From positions 60,886,871-60,950,870 of the forward strand of contig NC_057918.1 in NCBI RefSeq assembly GCF_018873765.1: DNA of 64,000 nt. The letters are read 5' to 3'. Origin of the DNA: Telopea speciosissima (Eukaryota; Streptophyta; Magnoliopsida; Proteales; Proteaceae). The notes under the pieces are model-generated. The model did no database searches and had not been told where the DNA came from. It saw only the letters and a list, made by a program, of their open reading frames with translations. This document shows positions 1 to 12,760 of this stretch, one piece after another. Numbering within the stretch: the stretch's first letter is position 1; every line of letters starts with the position of its first letter. Both the position numbers and the translations under genes were made by a program.

Positions 1-486
1 ACCTGGAACCGTAAGCACTACAACGGCCTCTTCAGAAGGGGGAGAGTCAATAGGAGTATGAGATGGTAAAGATTGAGGTGTACTAGCCTGTTGATACTTA
101 CGGCTACTCCTTAAAACATATACAACATTAACCTGGCTGGAGGGCCCTTGAACCTATTGGCCTTATACAACATTGAGTGGAGGAGCTTGGGTACCTTGCT
201 GAATATAAACCTGATGCCTAGCATTTGGCTCAGGTTGGCTAGGTAACTTCCCTATTTTCCTCTCATGCAAGATTATGACAAGCTAGGTGAATTGCTTTTC
301 CATGTTACTATGGCTTGTCATGAGAAGGGCCATGTTTTTCTCCAGCTCACTTATTCTTGTTGCCTCTCCTGTGTTGGTAAACCCTGGGGGTTACTGATAA
401 GGGGCAAGGAGAGGAGGCCTAGTAGAATTCATAGTGGGTCCTGAATGAGGATGAGGGGGGAAGGGGTTAGGAAACATGCCTTAGTT

Positions 487-1368
487 TTATGATGCAAAGT
501 TGGGCCTTTGGACACCAAGCTGACCTTGATTGTGAAAGTTGGATGGGTCTGCTTGGTTCCCTTGGTTCCAGGAGAAATTAGGGTGATTTCTCCATCCTGG
601 GTTGTAAGTATTGATATATGGGTTATTTTGGTAGAGAGCACTTACATTCTCAGTGTTAGAATTACCCATAAAGGTGTTGGGGCATTCCTCCAAAAGATGT
701 CCTGGTGCATGGCACCAACTGCATATTGACACATGGTTGACCTGGTGAATTGGCATAAGCTCTTTAGGGATTATGGACTCCAACCTTTTGATAAGGCTGT
801 CAAGTTTGGCTTCTTTGGCTGGCACACCTTCAATGAGATACCCCTTTGTGGTTCTTTCAGCCTCTTGGGAAGATTCCCACTCCCTAGTCTTTTCAGCCAA
901 ATTGGTCAAGAATGTCCAGGCATCATTATCATTAGAAAAAGAGGTAAAGCTTGCAGGACACATGGACTCTAAAAGTTGCTTGGTCTGAAAGTCAATGCCC
1001 TCATAAATAATTTGGCATAGCTGCCACAAGTCAAAACCATGATGAGGGCATTCTAAAAGGAGATCCTTGAATCTTTCAATGAATTTAGAAAATGACTCTT
1101 GTGGTTTCTGCCTAAACTGGAGTATGTCACTCTTGAGTTTATTGGTCTTGTAAAGAGGGAAAAATTTTCTCAAGAAGGTAATGGTGAACTCATCCCATGT
1201 ATTAATGGAATTTGTTGGCAGTCCATAGAGCCATTTCTTGGCCTGGTCTTTCAGGGCAAAGGATATAAACTTCAGCCTAACTGCATCAGCAGTCAAATTC
1301 TGGACCTTAATTAGAACACAGACCTCCTCAAATTCCCTAAGGAAGAGATATGCATCTTCATTGGCCAT
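487..1368 (-). CDS. Gag of element B, main C-terminal part
   Basis: An open frame of 293 residues encodes the capsid/nucleocapsid part of a gypsy Gag. It carries the retrotransposon-gag core (WLYGLP, WDEF, FLRKFFP, FKDLLLECPHHG) and, near residue 215, a CCHC-type zinc knuckle (CSWCHAPGHLLEEC, Cx2Cx4Hx4C). The tail is rich in Asn, Pro and Gln. The N-terminal 47 codons are stranded at 11,952-12,092 by the insertion of element A; counting the CTATA duplication once, the frame is continuous across the break. Gag B is therefore intact apart from the insertion, unlike the frameshifted Gag of A. Family known; function in packaging element RNA inferred. Confidence 0.88.
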   Translation of the reverse strand: MANEDAYLFLREFEEVCVLIKVQNLTADAVRLKFISFALKDQAKKWLYGLPTNSINTWDEFTITFLRKFFPLYKTNKLKSDILQFRQKPQESFSKFIERFKDLLLECPHHGFDLWQLCQIIYEGIDFQTKQLLESMCPASFTSFSNDNDAWTFLTNLAEKTREWESSQEAERTTKGYLIEGVPAKEAKLDSLIKRLESIIPKELMPIHQVNHVSICSWCHAPGHLLEECPNTFMGNSNTENVSALYQNNPYINTYNPGWRNHPNFSWNQGNQADPSNFHNQGQLGVQRPNFAS

Positions 1369-1374
1369 CCTATA

Positions 1375-3058
1375 TGTTTGAGTTAAAATAAAACCGCAAG
1401 CGTACGGGTCAATCGTAGCTACGGGTCAAACACGAGGAGATATACGCCACTCTATTTAACTAACTTAAAAGTAATGCAAAATGAACCAAATTAAAGTGTT
1501 AAATTAAACTAATTAAACTAACGAAAATCAATGCATCCTAACTCATAAGCATCTAACAAAATTAAGGGATTAAATCGGCGTCCTAACACATGAGCATCTA
1601 ACCTATCAAACTAAAGCGAATTGAAAGAAATAAAAATGCAGCCACACATACTAACCACATAAAAAGAAATAAGAGAATAAAAATGCATCCATAAACCACA
1701 ACCATATAAAATTAAAATAAAAGAAATAGAGGGGGAAGAAGAAGAAGATAGAGAGAGATAGAGGAGATGGAGAATGAGATTGAGAGTTTAGATAGTAAAA
1801 CCTGAATGTGCTTGCATGAATGTAAATGAAGAGCTTGAATACTTGCATAAACTTACCATGGCCTCCTCTTCTAAATCTTCAAGTCTTGTCATCAACTTAA
1901 GAACTTAGACTAGAAGGCTTAAAACCTAAACTAGAATTAAGAAATTACAACCCAATTGAAGACTTAAATTGAAATTAAAGTATAAACTAAACCTATTATA
2001 AGCATTAACTAAAAATTATAAAAGCAAACTAGAACTTAGAAAAGCCAAAAATCACAAATTAGAAGGAGAAGAAGAGAAGAAATTTCACTAAGTGAATGAG
2101 CAAATTTTTACAAGAGAGGTAGGGGGTATTTATAGGTGGAAGAGAGGAGAAGAGAGAAGATGGAAGTGTAGGAGAAATATTCCTAAGAAAAGAGAATATT
2201 CTCTTCTCTTTCCTCTTTACAATGCCTTGAATCCTAAGAAAAAGAAAAAAATAGAAAGAAGAAGAAAGAAGATTGTTTACATGACCTTCATTTCAGAAAA
2301 ATAAACTTCCAATTTTAACAAGTCTTCCTTTTCTTTGTGAGATATCTTCTCAAGCAATAAAATCAAAGCATCTTTGATTTTTCAACCTTCCATAGATGAG
2401 AAAATATAAATCTATCCCAAGTAGAATTTGAAGTGCCCTTGAGAAGTTGGAGGGAGAGAGAGTAAGGGTGATGACTAGGATTCCTTCAAGAATAAATAAA
2501 ATACCCATTCTGTCCTTCAAAAACGTGGAGCATGGGGTGCTTATATAGGTCTCACCATTGTGTTCCTGCGAAAAATCACACAAAATAGACCCAAATTTCA
2601 TCCAATTCGGAGTTGGGAGCCCAAGATATCTCAAGTTGAAGTTGACTGTCCGAGCCTTCCAAATAGAATCTTTCGGGTACAGTAATGTAACTTCTGATAA
2701 TTTCATTAAGGCCTCTAAAATCCGAACTTCCGTTTCACTTTGTCCCCATCCGACTGTCAATAATTATAAATAAACCCCTGCAGACCATTTTCACGCGCGT
2801 CGTTACGGAAACGGCCATAACTTCTTCGTTTCAACTCGGAATTAAGTGCCGTTTGAACCATTGCGAAGCTGACTTGATGGGCTATGCATCCATTTACACT
2901 TCTAAAAGCTTAAAAACATCTCCTTAGCATCATCTCCTTCATTTTCACAAGAATTCACCTAAACCCCGAAAAGCACAAGAAAGCACCGAGTAACTCTGTC
3001 CAATGTGGTAAAATGTATAATTTATGCCCTAAAATTTCACACATAAATGTGCTCATCA
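1375..3058 (-). repeat. 3' LTR of element A
   Basis: A 1,684-bp LTR, near-identical to 10,258-11,946 and clearly more diverged from the LTR of element B at 12,761-14,511. Its 5' side on the coding strand is preceded by a polypurine tract (AGTGTGGGGAATC, complement of 3,059-3,071). The near-identity of the two LTRs points to a fairly recent insertion of A. The open frame 1,651-1,848 inside it is low complexity and not a gene. Confidence 0.93.
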
Positions 3059-4295
3059 GATTCCCCACACTTGAACGTTACTTGTCCTCAAGTAAAGCAA
3101 AAACAAAACTAATCTAGAATGCAGAAAATCCTAACTCACTTTCGTAGGAATCACGGTTGCACTTAGCATGTGCAACAAGCCTTTAAACCCCTAGGTTACC
3201 CCTAGTGGACGAGTTGTGTCTCGTGGGTGTTTTGAGTGAATATACACCCAAAATTCAATTGTAAATAAATGCTGCAAATTTTAATCATGGCATAAGTAGG
3301 ACGGTGCACATAATCCCAAAAAGTGTTCAACTAATGATCAAGGAGCCAAAGGTTCCCCACACTTGAATTTTATCACCCCACATCAATTCATGTAACAAGC
3401 ATGCATCAAGTTCAAGGGATCTCCTCATATTTTCTGAACACTACTCATCTTCAAGTAAACCCCCATAGCATCGATGGAACCAAAGACTTAGGCATTGAGT
3501 ATTGTTGACCATACTTTTTTTTTTTCGAGCATTAAGGCAAAAATTTTTTTCTTTCTCAACCACAAACTCTATTTCTACTCCACTTGTTCTCGAATGACAT
3601 GGTGGAGCATACACTAGACACCCAAATACTTGGTAGCTTCGCTTTTTGCATATATCCATAAGACATTGAGACATTGATGCAAAAGTTTTTTTTTTTTTTT
3701 TTTTTTTTTTTTTGAGTTTCCTTCCAAGGAATTTCGATCAAGTCACCCCGCTTCATGAGGCACAGTGCCTGTCTAGTCCTAAGGAATTCCACTTTCTTTT
3801 CTCGTTCCTTGTTTTTTTCTTTTTCTTTTTTTTTTTCATTCACTTCCACTTTCATGCCTTGCCTTGCCACAAACAAATTGGTCTCAACTACTAGCCAAAA
3901 GATCAAAGGGGTCCATAAACACATAGAGGAATCTAACCATCACATGAAGTAGCACTCATATTTTCAAACTCAATCCCCATCACCGGATACAAACCAACTA
4001 CCATCCTTGAAAAGGGATTTTTTATTATTTCGCATGCTAGGAGGGCACCTAATTCCCTCTCACTCTTGCTTTGCAATTTGAAGAGACTTATGCACATACC
4101 CAAAAACTATCGCCACAATCAAAATTCACAAAATTCAAAATTCACAAAATTCACAATTAAAGTCCAACACACCCCCCACACTTAATTCATGCAGTGTTCC
4201 TCAATGCATGCGAGAAAAGAAAGAATAAGGACAAGGGAGGGGATACATACCAGGATATCGGGTCAAGGTAAAGAGGCTCATGGAGATTCATGACC
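3059..4295 (-). other. Non-coding stretch between integrase and 3' LTR of element A
   Basis: No convincing gene. The stretch has three CCCCACACTT-type motifs (near 3,064, 3,353 and 4,175); as polypurine tracts on the coding strand they are typical of Athila-like elements. It also holds a 26-base T run near 3,686-3,713 and a second T/TTTC-rich run near 3,808-3,838. Athila elements often carry an env-like frame here; none is seen. Confidence 0.7.
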
Positions 4296-5504
4296 TCTTC
4301 GTCAACTCGGAGTAGGCATCTCTATGTACGGCTTCAATCTTTGGCCATTGACCTTGAAAGTAGCTCCTGTACTTGGATTGAGGACTTCAACAGCCCCATG
4401 AGGATAAACTTTTTGAACAATATAGGGCCCATCCCATCTAGAACGACTTACCCGGAAAGATATGCAAACGAGAATTGTACAACAAAACATTACGGCCTAC
4501 CTCAAAAGATTTTCTCAAAATGTGCCTATCATGGAAAGCCTTGGTTTTTTCCTTGTAAATTCGGGCATTCTCATATGCCTCATTCCTAAGCTCTTCCAAC
4601 TCGGATAGTTGGAGTTTCCTATGGGCACTGCGGTGCGTAGGTCAAAGTTAAGCTTCTTGATAGCCCAAAAGGCCTTGTGCTCAATCTCTCACGAGTAAGT
4701 GACATGCCTTTCCATACACCCGGGCAGTCGGAGATTGACCAAGATCGGTCTTGAAGGCTGTCCTATGGGCCCACAATGCATCTACCAATCGGTTAGACCA
4801 ATCCTTGCGGTTCGGGTTGATGGTTTTCTCAAGAATTTGCTTGATCGCCTATTTGAAACCTCAACCTGGCCCGTCAGGGATGGTAGGGTGTGGCCAACTT
4901 ATGGACGACACCATACTTTTTTCATGAGGGCCTCAAAAGGCCGATTACAAAATGCTTGCCCCGATCACTAATGAGAGCCGGGAGTACCAAAACGGGAGAA
5001 GATGTTCTCCTTGGAAATTTCACAACCACCTTGTGGTCATTGGTCTTACAAGCAACTGCCTCAATCCATTTGGACACATAGTCCACAACAAGTAATATGT
5101 ACAGTTACCAAAGGAGTTAGGAAAGGCCCCATGAAATCAATACCCCATACATCAAACACCTCAACCACTAGAATTGGGTTGAGGGGCATCATATTTCTCT
5201 TAGTAAGATGCCCTAAGGATTGGCATGAAGAACATGCCCTGCAATAAGTAAAAGCGTCTTTAAACGGACTAGGCCAATAAAATCCACCTTTGTAAAACTT
5301 TGGCGGTCTTATTAGGCCCAAAATGGCCTCCACAAGCCGATCATGGCAAAAAGATAAGACAGATTGTTGCTCATGATCGGGGACACATCTCCGGATTACT
5401 TGATCCGGGCAGGTCTTAAAAAGATAAGGATCATCCCAAAAGAAATACTTAACTTGTGAAAAGAAAGCGATTCTTATCTTGGGTGGACCAATGTGCAGTG
5501 TCAC
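4296..5504 (-). pseudogene. Integrase of element A (frameshifted)
   Basis: Reading leftwards from 5,504: an H2C2 zinc-binding region (CHDRLVEAILG then CRACSSCQ), the start of the catalytic core (VWGIDFMGPF, first Asp), broken core pieces (KWIEAVACKTND near 5,070-5,030) and a GPY-like C-terminus ([19 protein letters not shown]) at 4,302-4,490. The pieces lie in different frames, so frameshifts or small deletions have broken the protein. Integrase would insert the element cDNA into the chromosome. The tail is of the GPY/F kind found in non-chromodomain gypsy elements. Confidence 0.85.
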
Positions 5505-5830
5505 ACCGTAACTGGATAATTAACAATATCAAGAAACCAAGGTTCACTAGACACCGCCATCGGATACTCATCGGGAAAATTCTCGTTTGGAGAATCAACG
5601 ATCAAGGAATTAGGCGCAGGATAGATGGTCCGCACCAAATTTTCACACCCTTTCTTATCCCTAATTTCAAGATCAAATTCTTGTAACAAAAGGACCCACC
5701 TAATGAGGCGAGCCTTGGCATCTTTCTTACGCACAAGATATGTGATAGTGCATGGTCGGTATAAACAATCACATGTGATCCAACCAAGTAGGGCCTAAAC
5801 TTCTCTAAAGCAAACACAACACTAAAAATT
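5501..5830 (-). pseudogene. RNase H of element A (partial)
   Basis: Two overlapping frames hold gypsy RNase H features: [20 protein letters not shown] and then [21 protein letters not shown]. They are in different phases, so there is a frameshift near 5,720. RNase H would degrade the RNA strand during reverse transcription. It lies between reverse transcriptase and integrase, as expected. Confidence 0.82.
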
Positions 5831-6094
5831 CTTTCTCGGTGGTGGTATAATTAAGTGTGCATCATTAAGAGTCCTACTTGCATAATAAATCACATGGGGC
5901 AATTTATTGATTCTTTGCCCAAGAACAGCCCCTATAGCAAAATCGGAGGCATCACACATAAGTTCAAATGCTGTCCAAATTGGAGCTTGAATAATGGGGG
6001 TGAAGTCAACGCTCTTTTCAATTGCTCAAAACTATCATGACACTCGGAAGAGAAATCAAATGGGCAGTCCTTTGCCAAAAGAGAGGTGAGAGGT

Positions 6095-6976
6095 CTAGCT
6101 ATCGGCTAAAGTCCTTGATGAATCTTCTATAAAAACTGCATGGCCAAGAAAAGATCGAATGTCCTTCACACTCTTGGGTGGTGGTAAATTGGCTATAAGG
6201 TCCACCTTAGATCTATCAACCTGGATCCCTTCTTTGGACACAATGTGACCAAGAACTATACCTTGCTTTACCATGAAGTGGCACTTCTCCCAATTCAGGA
6301 CCAAGTTCTTTTCTATGCATCTTTTAAGAACCAAAGAGAGATGATGCAAGCAATTAGAAAAAGTAGAGCCATGAATAGAAAAATCATCCATAAACACCTC
6401 TAGGAAGTGCTCTACCATATCAGAAAAGATACTCATCATGCACCTTTGGAATGTAGCAGGGGCATTGCAAAGCCCAAAAGGCATATGCCGGTAAGCAAAG
6501 GTTCCATAAGGGCATGTGAAAGTGGTCTTGTGTTGGTCCTCTAGAGCAATAGAAATTTGGTTATAGCCGCATAACCATCAAGAAAATAATAATATTCATG
6601 GCCAGCTAGTCTCTCTAACATCGATCAATAAAAGGTAAGGGGAAGTGGTCCTTCCAAGTTGCCGCATTCAATTTCCTATAGTCAATGCACACTCTCCATC
6701 CTGTGGATACGGGTTGGAATCAACTCATTATTAGCATTCTCAACTACAGTGACTCCTCCTTTCTTAGGCATAACTCCACAGGACTCACCCATTGGCTATC
6801 GAAATAGGATAAATGATGCCATGATCCAAGCATTTTAGGATCTCTTTCTTGATTGCCTCTTTCATCACAGGATTAGCCCTCCTTTGGGGTTCCCTAGAAG
6901 GTGTGAAACTCTCCATCGGATGTATATGATGTTGAACAATGGAGGGGCTAATACCTTTGATGTCGACATGGTCCAA
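6095..6976 (-). pseudogene. Reverse transcriptase of element A (broken)
   Basis: The N-terminal part is at 6,785-6,976 (HIHPMESFTPSREPQRRANP, KCLDHGIIYPIS). The palm and thumb are at 6,095-6,484 and show MPFGLCNAPATFQRCM, the catalytic box FMDDFS and LGHIVSKEGIQVD. The middle (about 6,485-6,785) keeps sequence homology but no open frame. The order matches Ty3/gypsy pol, and the breaks make it inactive. Confidence 0.88.
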
Positions 6977-7429
6977 CCTATGGCTTCCTTATTATCCTTT
7001 AGAAGCTTAATCAACTCTTCTTCCTGAATAGAAGTCAAATCGAAGCAATAATAACAGGAAGAGTATGATCATGTCCTAAGAAGACATACTTGAGGTTGGA
7101 GGGCAATGCCTTCAACTCTAATGTGGGGGCTCAATAATAGAGGATTTGGGAATGGAAGTGGATAGGGGTCCAAGGGGCTCCAAAGGTGGTTGGATGCTCC
7201 GGACCTCGAGATAAGGGAGTATCATCAACACCCTCCAATTCTTGCATACATTCTTGAAATCCCGAATCAAAATCAATCTCAAAGAATGTATCAATATCAT
7301 CGGAAATCCTTGAAGCATATGCACCTCTTCATCCATGTCAGGCTGCTTGCCCAACCTAAACACATTGAAGTCAACGAAGTATTGCCAAAAGATAATTTCA
7401 TAAGACCATTCCTGCAATTGATTAAAGCA

Positions 7430-7990
7430 TTCTGGTAGCTAGGAATGGTCTACCCAATATGATTGGGATTTGGTCCTTAAAGTTGGCATGGGTTGGGTAT
7501 TTAAAACAATAAAATCTACAGGAAAATAAATTCCCCAACCTTCAACAGGACATCCTCAATCATTCCCTTAGGAACTTTAACCGACCGATCCGCAAGTTGA
7601 AGAGTAATTTTGGTCGGTTTCAATTCTCCCAATCCCAGTTGTTGGTAGACATGAAAGGGTAAGAGGTTCACACTTGCACCAAGGTCCAATAAGGCATGAT
7701 CAATAGTAGTATGGCCTATAGTGCAAGAGATGGTGGGGCTTCCGGATCCTTATGCTTGGTCGCTCTTGGTGTGAGATTAGAGAACTAATGTTAGCACCAA
7801 GAAAGCCTTTTTGGGCACATTGGTGGTCCGCTTTTGGGTGCATAAGTCTTTGAGGACTTTAGCATAAGCGGGATCCGGGCAATAGCATCCAACAAGGGGA
7901 TATTCACCTGAACCTGTTTGAACACATCCAATATCTTCTCCATAGAAGGAGACTTCTTACTAACCAACCTATTTGGGAAAGGGGCGGTGG
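7430..7990 (-). pseudogene. Aspartic protease region of element A
   Basis: Complement translation around 7,560-7,735 reads IDHALLDLGASVNLLPF, then VYQQLGLGELKPTKITLQLAD and VPKGMIEDVLLKVG. This is the retropepsin domain of Athila/Tat elements, with DLGAS replacing the usual D[ST]G at the active site. It is too short and interrupted to show as a long open frame. It would cleave the Gag-Pol polyprotein. Confidence 0.8.
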
Positions 7991-8448
7991 GGTATAAATT
8001 CTTTCAGGGTTGGTCTTTTTGACTTCCTCAACGAATCCTCTTTGGTTTCCTCAACCAAATCATCGGTATATCTTTAGGTTCATCGACGAACCTGAAATCG
8101 TAGGCACTTCAATGGCCTCTTCACAAGGGGAGAGTCAACGGAGTATGAGATGATAAAGACCGAGGTGCACTAGCTGTTGATACTCACGGCCACTCCTTAA
8201 AGCATAAACAACATTTACCTGTCTAGAGGGCCCTTGGTGTGTTGGCCTTGTGCAACATTGGTTGGAGGAGCTTGGGTACCTTGTTGAATATGAACCGATG
8301 CCTAGGATTTGGCTCAGTGGCTAGGTAACTTCCTGTTTCCCTCTCATGCGGGATTGTGACAAGTGGGTGAGTTGTTTCTCCATGTTATTGTGGCTTGTCA
8401 TGAGAAGAGCTATCTTGTTGTCCATCTCATTCGGTCTTGTTGCCTCTC

Positions 8449-9601
8449 CTATATTGGTAAACCACGGGGTTGCTTGATAAGGTGCAAGGAGAGGAGGCCT
8501 AGCAGAATTAATAGAAGGTCCTGGATGAGGACGAGGGGAAAGGGGTTAGGAGACATTCCTTGGCTTTGTGGTGCATAGTTGGTCCTTTGGGCACCAACCT
8601 GGCCTTGATGGTTAAAGTTGGATGGGCCCGCTTGGTTCCCTTGATTCCATGAGAAATTGGGGTGATTTCTCCATCCTGGATTGTAAGTATTGCTATATGG
8701 GTTATTTTGGTAGAGAGCACTTACATTCTCGGTCTTTGGAATTGCCCACCAAGGTGTTGGGGCACTCCTCGTAAAGGTGTCCGGGGTTTGGCACCAAGCG
8801 CATACCGACACATGGTTGACTTGATTGACTGGATTAACTGGTATAGACTCTTTAAGAACTATGGACTCCAACCGTTTTATGAGGCTATCAAGTTTGGCCT
8901 CCTTGGTGGCATACCCTCAATGAGATACCCCTTAGTGGTCCTTTCAGCCTCTTGGGAAGATTCCCATTCCCTAGTCTTATCACCAAGTTGGTTAAGAATG
9001 TCCATGCATCATTCTCCTCGAGAAAAAGAAGTAAAGCCTGCTTTGGACACATAGACTCTACAAGTTGCTTGGTCTCGATAATCAATACCCTCATAAATAA
9101 TTTGGCATAGCTGCCATAAGTCAAAACCATGGTGAGGGCATTCTAAGAGGAGGTCCTTGAATCTTTCCATGAATTTAGAAAAGGACTCATGTGGTTTCGC
9201 TGAACTGGAGGATGTCACTTTTAAGCTTATTGGTCTTGTGAAGAGGGAAGAATTTTCTCAAAAAGACAATGGTGAACTCATCCCATGTATTAATGGAGTT
9301 TGTTGGCAGTCCATAGAGCCACTTCTTGGCCTGGTCTTTCAGGGCAAAGGGTATAAACCTAAGCCTAAGCGCATCATCAGTCAAATTACGGACCTTAATT
9401 AGAACACAGACCTCCTCAAATTCCCTAAGGAAGAGATATGCATCCTCATTAGCCATCCCATGGAAATGGGGTAGCATCTTGATGAAGTTGGTCTTGAGTT
9501 CATAGTTATTCCCTGTAACAACAAGCGGACTAATGCATGAGGGCTGCAGCCCTGGTGGGGTAAAACCTATCCTTAAGAGTCTTGGGTTGTTGGTCACCCA
9601 T
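8449..9601 (-). pseudogene. Gag of element A (several frameshifts)
   Basis: Same protein family as the Gag of B and aligned along its whole length, but split over at least four frames (9,187-9,597; 9,009-9,218; 8,888-9,130; 8,449-8,871). A likely original start codon is the ATG complementary to 9,599-9,601 (MGDQQPKTLK), also present in B. The knuckle region (VCAWC) is damaged: the His and last Cys spacing are lost. It is non-functional as it stands. Confidence 0.85.
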
Positions 9602-10257
9602 GGTCAAGGTGGTAGAGAAGGTGGTCTTCTAATAAGACGATTACTTGAATCACGAGTCCACACCTTAGCCACCTAAATAGATATGAGGTCTCCTTTAGAA
9701 AAATTAAAGAAAAATAACACTTAAAAAAAAAAAAAAAACTAGAAACAAGAGGGACCCCAAGGTAGATAGTGCATCTCTATCCCTCAAAAATCGAAACAAT
9801 GGTTCAAAAAGTGTAAGGATGCCATATAGGTTGACAAGAAGGGAACCCGTATAGTCTTCTATAGCCACCTACGTGCATCGCAATATGGATTCGATGTAGA
9901 ATGGAGGTCTACTATACGTTTATGTTTCCAACACTCTCACTATGTCACTTTCTTGTTATCAAGAGTGGTCACCTCCAAAGATAAGTCACATGTCAATCCA
10001 CCCAACCAAGTCAAGATGTAGCGTCATAGGTAACTTAATCCTATGAGGGACACCAAAAGATGGAGGGTTGAAGCATATGAAGGACTTTAGATTGGGCGAC
10101 ACTATTTGAAACAGAAGAGAAACAAGAAGAGGTTTTCAAAAACTAAATTTTTTTTTTTTTCAAAAAAAAGAAGAGAAAATAATAAACTAAAACACTTGAA
10201 CTACTTAAAAATCAGATAAATAAAATGGACAATAATCTCCGAACGGCGCCAAAAACT
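9602..10257 (-). other. Leader and tRNA-Asp type primer site of element A
   Basis: Untranslated leader between the 5' LTR and gag. Just inside the LTR (complement of 10,241-10,251) is TGGCGCCGTTC. It matches the 3' end of plant tRNA-Asp but lacks several bases compared with the exact site in element B (12,738-12,754). No gene is seen. Confidence 0.8.
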
Positions 10258-11946
10258 TGTTTGAGTTAAAATAAAACCGTAAGCGTACGGGTAAATCGTA
10301 GCTACGATTCGAACACGAGGAGATATACGCCACTCTATTTAACTAACTTAAAAGTAATGCAAAATGAACCAAATTAAAGTGTTAAATTAAACTAATTAAA
10401 CTAACGAAAATCAATGCATCCTAACTCATAAGCATCTAACAAAATTAAGGGATTAAATCGGCGTCCTAACACATGAGCATCTAACCTATCAAACTAAAGC
10501 GAATTGAAAGGAATAAAAATGCAGCCACACATACTAACCACATAAAAAGAAATAAGAGAATAAAAATGCATCCATAAACCACAACCATATAAAATTAAAA
10601 TAAAAGAAATAGAGGGGGAAGAAGAAGAAGATAGAGAGAGATAGAGGAGATGGAGAATGAGATTGAGAGTTTAGATAGTAAAACCTGGATGTGCTTGCAT
10701 GAATGTAAATGAAGAGCTTGAATACTTGCATAAACTTACCATGGCCTCCTCTTCTAAATCTTCAAGTCTTGTCATCAACTTAAGAACTTAGACTAGAAGG
10801 CTTAAAACCTAAACTAGAATTAAGAAATTACAACCCAATTGAAGACTTAAATTGAAATTAAAGTATAAACTAAACCTATTATAAGCATTAACTAAAAATT
10901 ATAAAAGCAAACTAGAACTTAGAAAAGCCAAAAATCACAAATTAGAAGGAGAAGAAGAGAAGAAATTTCACTAAGTGAATGAACAAATTTTTACAAGAGA
11001 GGTAGGGGGTATTTATAGGTGGAAGAGAGGAGAAGAGAGAAGATGGAAGTGTAGGAGAAATATTCCCTAAGAAAGAGAATATTCTGTTCTCTTTCCTCTT
11101 TTACAATGCCTTGAATCCTAAGAAAAAGAAAAAAATAGAAAGAAGAAGAAGAGAAGATTGTTTACATGTAGACTTCTATTTCGAAAAATAAACTTCCAAT
11201 TTTAACAAGTGCTTCCTTTTCTTTGTAGATATCTTCTCCAAGCAATAAAATCAAAGCATCTTTGATTTTTCAACCTTCCATAGATGAGAAAATATAAATC
11301 TATCCCAAGTAGAATTTGAAGTGCCCTTGAGAAGTTGGAGGAGAGAGAGAGTAAGGGTGATGACTAGGATTCCTTCAAGAATAAATAAAATACCCATTCT
11401 GTCCTTCAAAAACGTGGAGCATGGGGTGCTTATATAGTCTCACCATTGTGTTCCTTGCAAAAATCACACAAAATAGACCCAAATTTCATCCAATTCGAGT
11501 TGGGGAGCCCAAGATATCTCAAGTTGAAGTTGGACTCCCGGAGCCTTCCAAATAGAATCTTTCGGGTACAGTAATGTAACTTCTGATAATTTCATTAAGG
11601 CATCTAAAATCCGAACTTCCGTTTCACTTTGTCCCCATCCGACTGTCAATAATTATAAATAAACCCCTGCAGACCATTTTCACGCGTCGTTACGGAAACG
11701 GCCATAACTTCTTCGTTTCAACTCGGAATTAAGTGCCGTTTGAACCATTGCGAAGCTGACTTGATGGGCTATGCATCCATTTACACTTCTAAAAAGCTTA
11801 AAAACATCTCCTTAGCATCATCTCCTTCATTTTCACAAGAATTCACCTAAACCCTGAAAAGCACAAGAAAGCACCGAGTAACTCTGTCCAATGTGGTAAA
11901 ATGTATAATTTATGCCCTAAAATTTCACACATAAATGTGCTCATCA
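10258..11946 (-). repeat. 5' LTR of element A
   Basis: A 1,689-bp LTR bounded by TGTTTGAG and GCTCATCA on the plus strand, almost identical to the 3' LTR at 1,375-3,058. It abuts the CTATA duplication at 11,947-11,951. The frames 10,534-10,731 and 11,464-11,649 inside it are LTR sequence, not genes. Confidence 0.93.
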
Positions 11947-11951
11947 CTATA

Positions 11952-12092
11952 GAAGTGGGGTTGCATGCTAATGAAGTTGGTCTTGAGTTCATAATTGTTT
12001 CCTGTAACAGGTAGTAAGTTGATGCAAGAAAGCCGTACAACCTTAGTAGGGTAAAACATATCCTTAAGAGTCTTGGGTTGTTGGTCACCCAT
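11952..12092 (-). CDS. N-terminal 47 codons of Gag of element B
   Basis: Starts at the ATG complementary to 12,090-12,092 (MGDQQPKTLKDMFYPTK) and runs open to the insertion site of element A (ending MQPHFY). The frame continues at 1,374 with RMANEDAYLF. This shows that A entered an intact gag frame. Confidence 0.8.
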
Positions 12093-12760
12093 GATCAAAG
12101 GTGGGGTTAAGGGTAGTGGAGAAGGTGGTATTCTAATAAGACGATTAGATGAATCACGAGTCCACACCGTAGCCACCTAAACAGATATGAGGTCTCCTTT
12201 AGAAAAATTTAAGAAAAATAAAAGTCTTAAGAAAAAAAGTACTAAAAACAAGAGGGAGCCCAAGGTAGATAGTGCATCTATCCCTCAAGAATCGAAACAA
12301 TGGTTCCAAAGCTGTAAGGATGCCATATAGGTTGACAGCAAGGGAACCCGTATAGTCTTCTATAGCCACTTACGTACGACTCTAAGTGGATTCTAATGTA
12401 GGGTGGAGGACTACTATACGTTTTTGTCTCCAAAATCTCTCACTATGTCGCTTTCCTGTTATCAAGAGTGGTCACCTCCAAAGACAAGTCACATGCCAAT
12501 CCATCCAATCAAGTCAAGATGTAGCATCATAGGTAACTTAATCCTATGAGGGACACCAAAAGATGTAGGGTTGGAGCATATGAAGGACTTTAGATTGGGC
12601 GCACACTATTTGAAACATAAGAGAAACAAGAAGAGGTTTTCAAAAACTCTTTTTTTTTTTTTTAGAAGAAAAGGTAAAATAAAATAAAGCACTTCGAATT
12701 ACTTAAAAAATCAGAAAAATAAAGTGGACAATAATCTCCCCGGCAACGGCGCCAAAAACT
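12093..12760 (-). other. Leader and tRNA-Asp primer site of element B
   Basis: Leader homologous to 9,602-10,257. The primer site at 12,738-12,754 (CCCCGGCAACGGCGCCA on the plus strand) is identical to the 3' end of plant tRNA-Asp including CCA, with a short spacer to the LTR at 12,761. No gene is seen. Confidence 0.85.

Larger units (their letters stand above)
1375..11946 (-). mobile_element. Complete Ty3/gypsy Athila-like retrotransposon A
   Basis: A full-length element of about 10.6 kb on the minus strand. It has two LTRs of about 1.69 kb (10,258-11,946 and 1,375-3,058), both starting TGATGAGCAC and ending CTCAAACA on the coding strand. Order after the 5' LTR: primer site, leader, gag, protease with DLGAS, reverse transcriptase, RNase H, integrase, long non-coding stretch with polypurine tract, 3' LTR. 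The 5-bp target duplication CTATA is perfect (1,370-1,374 and 11,947-11,951). The coding region has several frameshifts, so the copy is not autonomous. Gene order, primer type and the GPY-like integrase tail suggest Athila/Tat rather than a chromovirus. Confidence 0.95.

Noticed and set aside
1651-1848. Frame MQVFKLFIYIHAS... repeated at 10,534-10,731
   Set aside because: It is part of the LTR of element A and its conservation is explained by LTR identity.
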